Assembly (NCBI GenBank): GCA_900553415.1
Contig: USDH01000010.1
Span: 1 to 21,416, forward strand
Direction of reading: 5' to 3'
DNA length: 21,416 bases
DNA from: an uncultured Collinsella sp.
GTDB lineage: Bacteria > Actinomycetota > Coriobacteriia > Coriobacteriales > Coriobacteriaceae
A model generated the notes under the pieces. The model made no database searches and was not told the DNA's origin. It saw only the letters and a list, made by a program, of their open reading frames with translations. Below, one piece after another: positions 14,898-21,416 of the stretch. The position numbers were made by a program, and so were the translations under genes. Each line of letters opens with the position of its first letter. The first letter of the stretch is position 1.

Positions 14898-15734
14898 ATG
14901 GCAACTATCGAAGAGCTTGAGTCCCTGCGTTGGGACCTTCGACGCGATTGCGTCGATATCATCATGGCTGGCGCTGGCGGGCACATCGGCGGCGACATGT
15001 CGGTCATCGATGCGCTGATGACCCTCTATGCCAACCACCTCAACATTTCTCCCGAGACCGTCGACGATCCCAACCGCGATCGCTTCGTACTCTCCAAGGG
15101 CCACGCCATGGAGGCCTACTACGCGGTGCTCTGCCACGAGGGCTATCTGGACCTCGACGACGTCAAGGCCCGCTTCTCTAAGTTCGGCAGCCCCTACATC
15201 GGCCACCCCAACAACAAGCTCAAGGGCATCGAGATGAACTCGGGCTCGCTGGGTCATGGCCTGCCCGTGGCCGTCGGGATGGCGCTTGCCGGCAAGATGG
15301 ATGGCCGCGACTACCGCGTCTACACCATCATGGGCGACGGCGAGCTTGCCGAGGGCTCGGTCTGGGAGGGCGCCATGAGCGGCGGCAACTACCAGCTCGA
15401 TAACCTGTGCGCGCTCGTGGACCGCAACCGCCTGCAGATCAGCGGCAGCACCGAGGACGTCATGAAGCAGGATTCGCAGGAGGAGCGCTGGGCCGCCTTC
15501 GGTTGGAACGTGCTGTCCATTCCGGGCAACGACGTCCAGGCCATCGACGCCGCGCTGACGCTGGCCGCCGAGACCAAGGGTAAGCCCACGGTCATCATCC
15601 TCAACACAGTGAAGGGCTACGGCTCGCCGGTTATGGAGGACAAGGCCGCCTGGCATCATCACCTGCCCAACGATGAGGAATATGCCCAGATCATCGCCGA
15701 TTTCGCTGCCCATAAGGAGGCCATCAATGGCTAA
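14898..15734 (+). CDS. Transketolase-like N-terminal (TPP-binding) subunit
   Basis: 278 aa; ATG 2 nt after the isomerase stop with GAGGAGAG upstream; a longer upstream-open reading overlaps the isomerase and is rejected. It holds only the thiamine-diphosphate-binding half of transketolase: AGAGGHIGG (25-33), SKGHA (67-71), GHP (102-104), GSLGHGLPVAVGMALAG (116-132), and the TPP/Mg2+ motif GDG (147-149) to N169. The other half is the next gene, which overlaps it by 8 nt, so the enzyme is a two-subunit transketolase that moves two-carbon ketol units between sugar phosphates. Such split forms occur in pentose, apiose and sulfoquinovose pathways. A housekeeping role is less likely given the regulated neighbourhood. 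Confidence 0.88.
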   Translation: MATIEELESLRWDLRRDCVDIIMAGAGGHIGGDMSVIDALMTLYANHLNISPETVDDPNRDRFVLSKGHAMEAYYAVLCHEGYLDLDDVKARFSKFGSPYIGHPNNKLKGIEMNSGSLGHGLPVAVGMALAGKMDGRDYRVYTIMGDGELAEGSVWEGAMSGGNYQLDNLCALVDRNRLQISGSTEDVMKQDSQEERWAAFGWNVLSIPGNDVQAIDAALTLAAETKGKPTVIILNTVKGYGSPVMEDKAAWHHHLPNDEEYAQIIADFAAHKEAING

Positions 15735-16668
15735 CAAGATCGCCAACCGCAAGGCTATCTGCGACACGCTGCTCGAGGCCGCCGCAACCGATAAAGACAT
15801 CGTCGTCCTGTGCTCCGACTCCCGCGGCTCTGCATCGCTCACGCCGTTCTTTGACCAGTATCCCCAGCAGTCCGTTGAGGTCGGCATTGCCGAGCAGGAC
15901 CTGGTGAGCATCGCCGCCGGCATGGCCTCGTGCGGCAAGAAGGCCTGGGCCGCCTCGCCGGCGTCCTTTGTGACCACGCGCTCGTATGAGCAGTGCAAGG
16001 TCGACGTTTCGTACTCCAACACCAACGTCAAGCTCATCGGCATCTCGGGCGGCGTGTCCTACGGCGCCTTAGGCATGAGCCATCACTCCGCGCAGGATAT
16101 CGCCGCCATGAGCGCGATTCCCAACATGCGCGTGTATCTGCCGAGCGATCGCTTCCAGACCGCCGAGCTCGTGCGTGCCCTGGTCGCCGACAACAAGCCG
16201 GCCTACATCCGCGTGGGCCGCAACCCGGTGGAGGACGTGTACACTGAGGACGAGTGCCCGTTCCAGATGGATCGCGCCACCTGGGTGCGCCGCGGCACCG
16301 ATGTGACGATTGTCGCTACCGGTGAGATGGTCCGCCACGCCGTGGACGCCGCCGATCTGCTGGCCGAGCAGGGCATCTCGGCGACGGTGCTCGATATGTA
16401 CTGCGTCAAACCGCTCGATGCCGAGGCCGTGATCGAGGCCGCCGGTGCCACGCGCGCCGTCGTGACCGTCGAGGAGCACAGTCCCTTCGGCGGCCTGGGT
16501 TCCATGGTCGCGCAGGTCGTGGGTGAGCACTGCCCGCGTCCGGTCAAGTGCCTCTCCCTGCCCGATGCGCCGGTCATCACCGGCACGAGCCCCGAGGTCT
16601 TCGCGCACTACGGCCTGACGGGCGAGGGAATCGCCAAGACGGTCGCCGAGGTCCTTCCCGCAGAGTAA
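15727..16668 (+). CDS. Transketolase-like C-terminal (pyrimidine-binding) subunit
   Basis: 313 aa; ATG at 15727 lies inside the end of the N-subunit gene (ATGGCTAA overlap) after AAGGAGG, giving coupled translation. Residues 1-165 form the transketolase pyrimidine domain with catalytic glutamate E56 in VEVGIAEQDLVSIAAGMA, and GMSHHSAQD (116-124) in place of the GPTHQ loop. Residues about 185-310 are the C-terminal domain. The EVGIAEQ form resembles DXS and split transketolases more than TktA. It completes the enzyme formed with the preceding subunit. Acceptor specificity should depend on the SHH loop. Confidence 0.88.
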   Translation: MANKIANRKAICDTLLEAAATDKDIVVLCSDSRGSASLTPFFDQYPQQSVEVGIAEQDLVSIAAGMASCGKKAWAASPASFVTTRSYEQCKVDVSYSNTNVKLIGISGGVSYGALGMSHHSAQDIAAMSAIPNMRVYLPSDRFQTAELVRALVADNKPAYIRVGRNPVEDVYTEDECPFQMDRATWVRRGTDVTIVATGEMVRHAVDAADLLAEQGISATVLDMYCVKPLDAEAVIEAAGATRAVVTVEEHSPFGGLGSMVAQVVGEHCPRPVKCLSLPDAPVITGTSPEVFAHYGLTGEGIAKTVAEVLPAE

Positions 16669-16698
16669 TTGGTGCATCGGGGACAGGTTTGCACCAAT
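16668..16698. repeat. REP-like hairpin, GGGGACAGG core
   Basis: ATTGGTGCA (16668-16676) pairs perfectly with TGCACCAAT (16690-16698); the 13-nt loop is TCGGGGACAGGTT. It starts at the last base of the transketolase stop codon. The core is shared, in opposite orientation, with the element at 19879-19901. It may attenuate transcription into the kinase gene. A further 8-bp stem lies at 16722-16729 with 16741-16748 and has no T-tract. Confidence 0.6.
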
Positions 16699-16810
16699 CC
16701 TTTTAGGTTGAATTCTGAGCAGGCCGGCTGCGCTCTCATGAGCCGGTCGGCCACTCGCTCCTTGTCCGTCGGGTTTTAGTTTTGAATCGACGGGGGAGAC
16801 AGGAGAGTAC

Positions 16811-18301
16811 ATGAGCAAATACATCATCGGAATCGATCAGTCCACACAGGGTACTAAGGCGCTGCTGGTGGACGAGGGCGGCCATCTGATCCATCGCGCC
16901 GACCGCTCACATCGCCAGATTGTCAACGAGGCCGGCTGGGTGAGCCACGACCCGGCCGAGATCGCCGCCAACGTGCTGGCTGTGGCACGCACCGTGGTGG
17001 AGGAGACCGGGGTCGATCCGGCAGACATCGCCGGCGTTGGCATTTCCAACCAGCGCGAGACCACCGTTGCCTGGAGCCGCACGACGGGCGAGCCGCTGTG
17101 CGATGCCGTGGTGTGGCAGTGCGCCCGCGCCCGCGAGCTGTGCGACGAGCTGGCTGCGCGCGAAGGCGTGGCCGAGCTGGTGCGTGACACGACGGGTCTG
17201 GTGCTCTCGCCCTACTATCCGGCGGGCAAGATGGCCTGGATCCTCGCGAACGTTCCCGCGGCTGCCGAGGCCGCGGCGGCGGGCGAGCTGTGCCTGGGCA
17301 CCATCGATGCCTGGGTGGTCTGGACGCTCACGGGCGGCGCGGAGTTCCGCTGCGACTGGTCCAATGCCAGCCGCACGCAGCTTTTTGACCTGCGCCGTGG
17401 CTGCTGGAGCGAGCCGGTGTGCGAGGCCTTTGATGTCAATCCGGCGTGCCTGCCGCAGGTGACCGATTCCGATGGCCTGTTCGGTACAACGGACCTGGGC
17501 GGCTTTTTGCCGGCGCCCGTGCCCATCCACGGCGTGCTCGGCGACAGCCATGCCGCCTTGTTTGCCCAGGGCTGCCATAGCCGCGGCATGGCCAAGGCGA
17601 CCTATGGCACCGGCAGCTCGGTCATGATGAACGTCGGCGACGAGTTTGTCGCCAGCTCGCACGGGCTTTCGAGCTCGCTTGCGTGGCGTATGGACGGTGT
17701 GACCGAGTATGTTCTCGAGGGCAACGTGAGCTACGCCGGCGCCGTCAAGACGTGGCTGCGCGACGACCTGGAGCTCATCAACAATCCCGAGGAAGTCACC
17801 GACCTGTGCTACGCCGCCAATCCGGCGAGCCGCGTCTACTTTGTGCCGGCGTTCACTGGCCTGGGCGCGCCGCACTGGGCGAGCGATGCCGAGGGCTGCG
17901 TCTTTGGCATGACGCGCACCACGGGCCGTGCGGAGTTCGTAAAGGCCGCCGACGAGTCGATCGCCTATCAGATCTTCGACGTGATCGATGCGATGGTCGA
18001 GGATTCGGGCGCGGCACTGGCCGAGCTTCGTGTTGACGGCGGTCCCACGCGCGACGCGTACCTGATGCAGTTTGAGAGCGACCTGGTCGGCTCGCCCATC
18101 CGCATTGCGAGCAACGACGAGATGAGCGGTCTGGGTGCGGCTTGGGCCTGCGGCATTGCGCTGGGCATGTACACGCGCGATGTCGTTGACGTCTACGGCG
18201 CCCGCGGCATCGTGGAGCCTGCCATGCCTGCCGACGAGCGAGCCAAAAAGATCGCCGGCTGGCGTCACGCCGTCGACGCGACCATCGCCTACACTGCCTA
18301 G
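16811..18301 (+). CDS. FGGY-family carbohydrate kinase, glycerol-kinase-like
   Basis: 496 aa; ATG behind AGGAGAG. It should phosphorylate a polyol or ketose with ATP in the cytosol. Family motifs are GIDQSTQGTKALL (7-19), GISNQRETTVAWSRTTG, the substrate-site GVLGDSHAALFAQG, YGTGSSVMMNVG, the long FGGY block VPAFTGLGAPHWASDAEG with GMTRTTGRAEFVKAADESIAYQ, and LRVDGGPTRDAYLMQFESDL. These are nearest to glycerol kinase, but W-Q-C-A-R replaces the WQDRR segment of true glycerol kinases, and the ketose-pathway neighbours argue for another substrate such as a keto-sugar. It lies 142 nt after the transketolase gene, probably the last gene of the cluster. Confidence 0.85.
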   Translation: MSKYIIGIDQSTQGTKALLVDEGGHLIHRADRSHRQIVNEAGWVSHDPAEIAANVLAVARTVVEETGVDPADIAGVGISNQRETTVAWSRTTGEPLCDAVVWQCARARELCDELAAREGVAELVRDTTGLVLSPYYPAGKMAWILANVPAAAEAAAAGELCLGTIDAWVVWTLTGGAEFRCDWSNASRTQLFDLRRGCWSEPVCEAFDVNPACLPQVTDSDGLFGTTDLGGFLPAPVPIHGVLGDSHAALFAQGCHSRGMAKATYGTGSSVMMNVGDEFVASSHGLSSSLAWRMDGVTEYVLEGNVSYAGAVKTWLRDDLELINNPEEVTDLCYAANPASRVYFVPAFTGLGAPHWASDAEGCVFGMTRTTGRAEFVKAADESIAYQIFDVIDAMVEDSGAALAELRVDGGPTRDAYLMQFESDLVGSPIRIASNDEMSGLGAAWACGIALGMYTRDVVDVYGARGIVEPAMPADERAKKIAGWRHAVDATIAYTA

Positions 18302-18342
18302 GCGGCTGCGCGGCGCCCGCAGGCTATTCCCGGGTAGCTCAT

Positions 18343-18413
18343 TTGGGACGGGGCTTTTTTGACTGGTATGATTAGTGCGACCATTCCAGCCAGCTAAAAG
18401 GGCCCCGTCCCAA
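18343..18413. repeat. Inverted TTGGGACGGGGC repeats flanking a promoter
   Basis: TTGGGACGGGGC (18343-18354, followed by six T) and GCCCCGTCCCAA (18402-18413) are a perfect 12-bp inverted repeat 47 bp apart. The left arm plus T-tract would end minus-free transcripts poorly on its own but can pair with the right arm. Both arms are copies of the TAGTCAATTTGGGACGGG sequence in the terminator at 12012-12049, so this is a dispersed repeat. The kinase gene ends about 40 nt upstream, and the spacer contains a likely luxS promoter. Confidence 0.6.
18364..18372 (+). promoter_or_regulatory. Extended -10 promoter for luxS
   Basis: TGGTATGAT (18364-18372) is an extended -10 element; the base pairs at -35 (TGGGAC) are poor. 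The transcript would start near 18379 and carry the right arm of the TTGGGACGGGGC repeat in its 5' UTR, 25 nt before the luxS start. Confidence 0.4.
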
Positions 18414-18436
18414 TTTGACTATCGAGAGGATCTGCC

Positions 18437-18925
18437 ATGGAGCGCATCGCCAGCTTTTCCGTTGATCATCTGCTGCTTGAGCCCGGCGTGTATGTGAGCC
18501 GCATCGACCGCGATCCGGCGACCGGTGCCGCCGTCACCACGTTTGACCTGCGCCTGACCACGCCCAACAAGGAGCCGGTCATGAACACGGCCGAGTGCCA
18601 CACCATCGAGCACCTGGGCGCGACGTTCCTTCGCAATCATGCCGAGTGGTCGAGCCGCATTGTCTACTTTGGCCCCATGGGCTGCCGCACGGGCTTTTAC
18701 CTCGTCGTTTTTGGTGAGCTGACGAGTGAGGAGATTCTGCCACTCGTGCGTGAGCTGTTCGAGTTTGTCGCCGGCTTTGAGGGCGATGTCCCCGGTGCCG
18801 CTCCCGAGGAGTGCGGTAACTACCTGGACCAGAACCTTCCCATGGCGAACTGGCTCGCGCGCCGTTACCTCAACCGCGACCTGGCCGATATCGACGAGAA
18901 GCACCTGCACTATCAGCAGGCGTAA
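18437..18925 (+). CDS. luxS: S-ribosylhomocysteine lyase LuxS (AI-2 synthesis)
   Basis: 162 aa, the normal family length; ATG behind AGAGGA. LuxS cleaves S-ribosylhomocysteine to homocysteine and DPD, the precursor of autoinducer-2, as part of the activated methyl cycle. The metal site is complete: H55 and H59 in HTIEHLGATFLRN and C126 in EECGNYLD; the catalytic residues E58 and C83 (FGPMGCRTGFYL) are present. The opening SFSVDHLLLEPGVYVSRID is the standard substrate-binding start. It appears as a single-gene unit between its own promoter and terminator; no pfs or metH-like gene is adjacent. Confidence 0.98.
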   Translation: MERIASFSVDHLLLEPGVYVSRIDRDPATGAAVTTFDLRLTTPNKEPVMNTAECHTIEHLGATFLRNHAEWSSRIVYFGPMGCRTGFYLVVFGELTSEEILPLVRELFEFVAGFEGDVPGAAPEECGNYLDQNLPMANWLARRYLNRDLADIDEKHLHYQQA

Positions 18926-18954
18926 GGGCTTTATCGCCCAAAACGCGCGCATTG

Positions 18955-18985
18955 GGCGCCTTCGCTTATGCGGGGGCGCCTTTTT
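18955..18985 (+). terminator. Rho-independent terminator of luxS
   Basis: GGCGCCTTCGC (18955-18965) pairs with GCGGGGGCGCC (18970-18980), including two G-T pairs, around a TTAT loop, followed by five T (18981-18985). Confidence 0.92.
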
Positions 18986-19034
18986 GTTGATTGGTCGGGA
19001 CGAGCGTTCAAAATCGCTCATGTTTGTTCTAGAA

Positions 19035-19060
19035 TGTTCGTATAGTCACATTTACGAACA
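19035..19060 (+). promoter_or_regulatory. Palindromic operator and -10 upstream of the DUF4867 gene
   Basis: TGTTCGTA (19035-19042) and TACGAACA (19053-19060) are a perfect 8-bp inverted repeat with a 10-bp spacer. TATAGT at 19041-19046 could be the -10, placing the palindrome over the start region. The right arm ends inside the AGGAG ribosome binding site, so the same palindrome as RNA could also mask it. A second TGTTC at 19025-19029 forms a direct repeat. Confidence 0.55.
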
Positions 19061-19069
19061 GGAGTGAAC

Positions 19070-19714
19070 ATGCATATCTACTCTGTCAACGATTCCGAAT
19101 TCAAATCCTATGGCAACGTTTGGGATGACGTTCCGTCCGAGCTCACGTCGCCCGTGCTCGAGGCGCTCTCTGCCACGCCCATTCCCGAGGGCAGCAAATA
19201 CGTAGCAAGTGCGCCGGAGCTCGAGGGCGTCAAGGATGCCGATAAACTGGGCTTTCTCATGTTTGGCGGCCGTCCCTTCCAGCTCGGTTGGTGCAACGGC
19301 CACAACACGCGTCTCAACTGCCTGGAGTACCACCGTGCGAGCGAGTTCAACCTGGGGGCGCGCGACTTTATCCTGCTCGTGGCGCATCGCTGGGAGATCG
19401 AGGACGGCAAGCTCGACACCGCATGCGTCAAGGCGTTCCGCGTGCCGGCGGGCAAGGTTGTCGAGGTTTTCAACACCACGCTCCACTATACGCCCTGCAT
19501 GGTCGACGACGGCGGCTTCCAGGTGATGGTGGCGCTGCCGGCGGGCACCAACGGCCCGCGCCCCGAGGCTGCAGCCGACATGCCTGCCGCCGGTGACAGT
19601 TACTGCTACTGGAAGGCCGACAAGTGGGTTCTCTGCCACGCCGACAGCCCCAAGGCAGCTGAAGGCGGCTACGTAGGCCTCATCGGCAAAAATCTCGGCA
19701 TCGCCTGCGATTAG
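19070..19714 (+). CDS. DUF4867 family protein (cupin-like)
   Basis: 214 aa from ATG 19070, which sits 5 nt after AGGAG; an in-frame GTG at 19064 overlaps that site and is rejected. I recognise the sequence as DUF4867-like: MHIYSVNDSEFKSYGNVW at the start, a conserved centre with MFGGRPFQLGWCNGHNTRLNCLEYHRASEFN, then LVAHRWEIEDG and FRVPAGKVVEVFNTTLHYTPC, a cupin-like beta-sandwich pattern with several His and Glu that could hold a metal. Family members are usually found near sugar-catabolism genes and are suspected sugar epimerase or isomerase-like proteins, but no activity is established that I know of. It stands alone here behind a strong palindrome and ends at the tandem hairpins. Confidence 0.75.
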   Translation: MHIYSVNDSEFKSYGNVWDDVPSELTSPVLEALSATPIPEGSKYVASAPELEGVKDADKLGFLMFGGRPFQLGWCNGHNTRLNCLEYHRASEFNLGARDFILLVAHRWEIEDGKLDTACVKAFRVPAGKVVEVFNTTLHYTPCMVDDGGFQVMVALPAGTNGPRPEAAADMPAAGDSYCYWKADKWVLCHADSPKAAEGGYVGLIGKNLGIACD

Positions 19715-19722
19715 AATCTTCC

Positions 19723-19779
19723 GTCTCAATCTGTAACACCTAGCGGGCTAAATCGTCTCTACCTGTTACAGATCGAGAC
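19723..19779. repeat. Long hairpin repeat, copy 1
   Basis: GTCTCAATCTGTAACA (19723-19738) pairs with 19764-19779 at 15 of 16 positions around a 25-nt loop, inside which TAGC/GCTA (19741-19744 with 19747-19750) can pair. The right arm TGTTACAGATCGAGAC recurs exactly in copy 2, 81 nt later. It lies 9 nt after the DUF4867 stop codon and may end that transcript. Confidence 0.7.
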
Positions 19780-19803
19780 AAATTGTAGGGGATAGAACGA
19801 ACA

Positions 19804-19860
19804 ATCTCGATCTGTAACACCAAGCCCGGTTTTGGCGGCCTACCTGTTACAGATCGAGAC
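19804..19860. repeat. Long hairpin repeat, copy 2
   Basis: ATCTCGATCTGTAACA (19804-19819) pairs with TGTTACAGATCGAGAC (19845-19860) at 15 of 16 positions, loop of 25 nt. Arms match copy 1 while the loop differs (CCAA/TTGG inner pairing), so stems are conserved and loops vary. Both copies have CTACC before the right arm and CAAA after it. Apart from these repeats, the element at 19879 and a weak promoter, the gene-free stretch 19715-20012 shows nothing else. Confidence 0.7.
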
Positions 19861-19878
19861 AAACGGGCCCAAACCATC

Positions 19879-19901
19879 ACAAAGGTGCCTGTCCCCTTTG
19901 T
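19879..19901. repeat. REP-like hairpin, CTGTCCCC core
   Basis: ACAAAGG (19879-19885) pairs with CCTTTGT (19895-19901) around TGCCTGTCC. On the other strand the core is GGGGACAGGCACC, matching the GGGGACAGG loop at 16668-16698. Confidence 0.55.
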
Positions 19902-19995
19902 GGCGGCTTGGGCGGGCAGGTATCAAAAAGTGTCAGACGGGGGCGGCTGCCGGGCGTCTGTGCGCGAAAAGAAGTGCCGACCTGCGCCGTTGCCG

Positions 19996-21071
<1,076 letters not shown>

Positions 21072-21099
21072 GCGTTCTCAACAGCAATAGTATCCTAAC

Positions 21100-21140
21100 C
21101 AAGGCGCCCGGCGAGCAGCCTATGCCCGTCGGGTGCCTTG
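21100..21140. terminator. Stem-loop between convergent genes
   Basis: CAAGGCGCCCG (21100-21110) pairs with CGGGTGCCTTG (21130-21140) over 11 bp with one G-T pair and a 19-nt loop. It follows the GH1 remnant; only TT then A-rich sequence follows on the plus strand, while on the minus strand a TTTT run lies before it. It may serve the minus-strand gene ending at 21169 poorly, and the GH1 remnant chiefly. Confidence 0.55.
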
Positions 21141-21168
21141 TTAAAAGAAGTAAAAACTTGCAATTGCA

Positions 21169-21416
21169 CTACGGCGCGAGCACATCCAGCGGAACAACTT
21201 GGACGCCGCGGTCAGTGACATAGGCTTGTGAACCAAATCCAATGATTACGACTTTCGAAACTGGCGGGTTGTTTCCGGCGGCAACCATACGCTTCTCGAC
21301 AGCAATAAGGCTGTCAGACGCCTCTTCGATTTGGGCGGAGCTGAGCTTGATTTCGACCGGGATCCACGTTCCACCGGGAGCCGCAATGACTGCATCGACT
21401 TCTAGATCGCGAGAAT
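21169..21416 (-). CDS. C-terminal end of a DUF4143/PD-(D/E)XK-type ATPase-associated protein (partial)
   Basis: Eighty-one codons and a stop are visible; the start lies beyond the window edge. The translation opens with SRDLEVDAVIAAPGGTW, then IPVEIKLSSAQIEEASDSL, and ends GFGSQAYVTDRGVQVVPLDVLAP. The D-L-E-V-D...E-I-K pattern is the PD-(D/E)XK nuclease-like core at the C-terminus of DUF4143 proteins, which are fused to an N-terminal AAA ATPase (the AAA_14 group). Function of this family is unsettled; many copies occur in gut actinobacteria. It is convergent with the GH1 remnant. Confidence 0.75.
   Translation of the reverse strand, partial: SRDLEVDAVIAAPGGTWIPVEIKLSSAQIEEASDSLIAVEKRMVAAGNNPPVSKVVIIGFGSQAYVTDRGVQVVPLDVLAP

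Noticed and set aside
13378..14904. 508-codon minus-strand ORF opposite the isomerase gene
   Set aside because: It is a mirror of a high-GC gene with strong family motifs on the plus strand; the translation has no recognisable motif and a low-complexity His/Val/Leu composition. The same applies to long mirror ORFs at 2249-3604 and 16907-18268 on the minus strand and at 7417-8733 on the plus strand.
19035..19060. LexA/SOS box
   Set aside because: The half-sites are arranged GTTCG then CGAAC with a 12-base gap, the reverse of the CGAAC-N4-GTTCG box.
19723..19901. CRISPR array
   Set aside because: There are only two units, each an internally palindromic hairpin of about 57 nt, without regular short repeats and spacers and with no cas genes in the window.

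Overview
This 21.4 kb window is GC-rich and densely coded. It looks like chromosome from a gut Coriobacteriia actinobacterium, most likely Collinsella or a close relative. That assignment is an inference from gene content (luxS, a degraded GH1 6-phospho-beta-glucosidase, DUF4867, an NRAMP-type protein of the kind described from Eggerthella) and from codon and GC style; no rRNA or marker gene is present. I see no tRNA, rRNA, CRISPR array, prophage or intact transposase gene.

Layout. (1) 1-3634, plus strand, envelope-related: a stand-alone protein resembling the N-terminal domain of cyanophycin synthetase, a YtxH-like membrane protein, a PRC-barrel protein overlapping it, and a membrane-anchored NodB-type polysaccharide deacetylase relative whose metal-binding residues are replaced. 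(2) 3635-7131, divalent-metal transport: a structured leader of about 200 nt behind an extended -10 promoter, a possible 10-codon leader ORF, an MgtE-like protein with CBS domains, and an NRAMP-related transporter whose metal-site motifs are altered in the way described for Mg2+-transporting NRMTs; a strong terminator follows. (3) 7132-7623, non-coding: a 228-bp element with 34-bp terminal inverted repeats (MITE-like), a REP-like hairpin and an 18-bp-stem perfect palindrome. (4) 7624-9840, minus strand: an OatA/OafA-type O-acyltransferase with a C-terminal SGNH domain. (5) 9935-12049: a promoter with an overlapping palindromic operator drives a ribokinase and a nucleoside hydrolase, a plausible nucleoside-to-ribose-5-phosphate unit. 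(6) 12098-18301: a LacI regulator followed by a FucI/AraA-like sugar isomerase, a transketolase split into two overlapping genes, and a glycerol-kinase-like FGGY kinase. Isomerase, kinase and split transketolase together recall the D-apiose (apulose-4-phosphate transketolase) route, but the substrate is unproven and no transporter is encoded here. (7) 18302-21416: luxS, a DUF4867 gene behind a 26-bp palindrome, two tandem long hairpins, a 5'-truncated 6-phospho-beta-glucosidase pseudogene, and on the minus strand the C-terminal end of a DUF4143-type protein running off the window.

A thread across the window is a set of short intergenic hairpins that share GGGACG- or GGGACAG-type cores but have different, internally complementary stems. 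They sit at 3644, 7536, 12012, 16668, 18343/18402 and 19879, and look like dispersed REP-like elements, some reused as terminators.
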